Shown in pieces: positions 12,434 through 13,017 of a stretch of 13,017 bases of DNA. The position numbers and the translations under genes are program-made. The stretch's first letter is position 1. Each line of letters opens with the position of its first letter. Under the pieces are notes generated by a model. It was not told the origin of the DNA and ran no database searches. It saw only the letters and a program-made list of their open reading frames with translations. The stretch spans positions 11,142-24,158 of the forward strand of contig JABUUJ010000020.1 of assembly GCA_021443235.1 (NCBI GenBank), written 5' to 3'. The stretch is from Muribaculaceae bacterium. GTDB taxonomy: Bacteria; Bacteroidota; Bacteroidia; Bacteroidales; Muribaculaceae.

Positions 12434-13017
12434 ATGAAAAAGCTTCTACTATCACTGCTCGCGCTGGCCGCTGCATCGGCGTGGGCTGCCACACCTATCT
12501 ATCTCGACAAAAACGCCCCCATCGAGCAACGCGTCAACGACGCACTGCAGCGCATGACGCTTGAGGAAAAAGTGAAAATACTGCATGCCCAAAGCAAGTT
12601 CTCGAGCGCGGGCGTGCCACGACTGGGAATCCCCGAACTGTGGACCGATGACGGACCTCACGGAGTGAGACCCAACACCATGTGGGACGAATGGGATCAG
12701 GCCGGACAAACCAACGACTCGTGCGTTGCCTTTCCTGCGCTTACCTGTCTCGCCGCATCGTGGAACCCTGAATTGGCGCGCCTTTATGGCGAGAGCCTGG
12801 GCGAGGAAGCCCTCTACCGCGGCAAGCAAGTGCTGCTGGGACCAGGCGTGAATATCTACCGCACACCCCTCAACGGACGCAACTTTGAATACATGGGCGA
12901 AGACCCATTCCTCGCCTCACGCATCGTCGTGCCCTACATCCAGGGGCTGCAGAGCAAGGGCGTCGCAGCATGCGTCAAGCACTATGCGCTCAACAACGAC
13001 GAGACCTATCGCAACGA
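12434..13017 (+). CDS. Glycoside hydrolase family 3, N-terminal part (runs off window)
   Basis: Only the first 194 codons are in the window; the frame is open to the last base. A signal peptide (MKKLLLSLLALAAASAWA, cleavage after residue 18) sends it to the periplasm or beyond. The GH3 N-terminal barrel domain is recognisable from VNDALQRMTLEEKVKIL (34-50), VPRLGIPELWTDDGPHGVR (61-79), LGPGVNIYRTPLNGRNFE (135-152), YMGEDPFLAS (153-162) and VAACVKHYALNNDET (177-191), the last being the conserved KH(F/Y)..N substrate-binding segment. The nucleophile Asp lies beyond the edge. GH3 enzymes of this type are exo-acting beta-glucosidases or xylosidases; the exact substrate cannot be told. It starts 25 nt after the DUF4834-like gene, with no separate promoter seen. 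Confidence 0.9.
   Translation, partial: MKKLLLSLLALAAASAWAATPIYLDKNAPIEQRVNDALQRMTLEEKVKILHAQSKFSSAGVPRLGIPELWTDDGPHGVRPNTMWDEWDQAGQTNDSCVAFPALTCLAASWNPELARLYGESLGEEALYRGKQVLLGPGVNIYRTPLNGRNFEYMGEDPFLASRIVVPYIQGLQSKGVAACVKHYALNNDETYRN

Overview
The window reads as chromosome of a gut-type member of the order Bacteroidales (Bacteroidota). The reasons are the Bacteroidota -7 promoter element TAnnTTTG at a short distance before several starts, the virtual absence of Shine-Dalgarno sequences, an LptE of the Bacteroidota type, a PssA gene followed by a DUF4834-like gene, SecG with a long Ala/Pro tail, and an M28 glutaminyl cyclase-like lipoprotein. The fairly GC-rich coding sequence would suit Muribaculaceae or Prevotella-like lineages, but the family cannot be fixed from the sequence alone.

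Layout. (1) 25-4555, all on +: an envelope-biogenesis block with LptE, a single-pass membrane protein of unknown function, a PlsC-type acyltransferase with its own promoter, a receiver-less sigma-54 activator, a TPR protein and SecG. (2) 4744-6674: a translationally coupled pair, an M28 cyclase/peptidase-like lipoprotein and a LOG-family Rossmann protein. (3) 6674-10016: an accessory-looking segment bracketed by two arrays of the same 9-bp repeat (GTTTRTCAA) in opposite orientation. It holds the only two minus-strand genes, a 130-aa protein and a 469-aa HK97-type major-capsid-like protein that starts with a signal sequence or membrane anchor. A divergent membrane-anchored SGNH-like gene shares their promoter region. 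(4) 10036-10595: a 133-aa membrane coiled-coil protein behind a perfect sigma-54 promoter and ahead of a clean intrinsic terminator. (5) 10727-12408: psd, pssA and a DUF4834-like gene, the phosphatidylethanolamine branch of phospholipid synthesis. (6) 12434 to the window end: the N-terminal part of a secreted GH3 glycosidase.

Most of the window serves membrane and envelope construction: LPS transport, acyl lipids, phosphatidylethanolamine and protein export. The most interesting element is the lone capsid-protein gene and its partner. No terminase, portal, protease, tail or integrase gene is visible, the capsid gene appears intact, and its N-terminus predicts export or membrane anchoring. This would fit a domesticated phage shell protein, although a decayed prophage remnant is still possible. 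The second is the sigma-54 promoter in front of the small membrane coiled-coil gene, in a window that also encodes a sigma-54 activator. The third is the variety of short tandem repeats (7 to 10 bp) in the intergenic gaps. I saw no tRNA, rRNA, CRISPR array or transposase.
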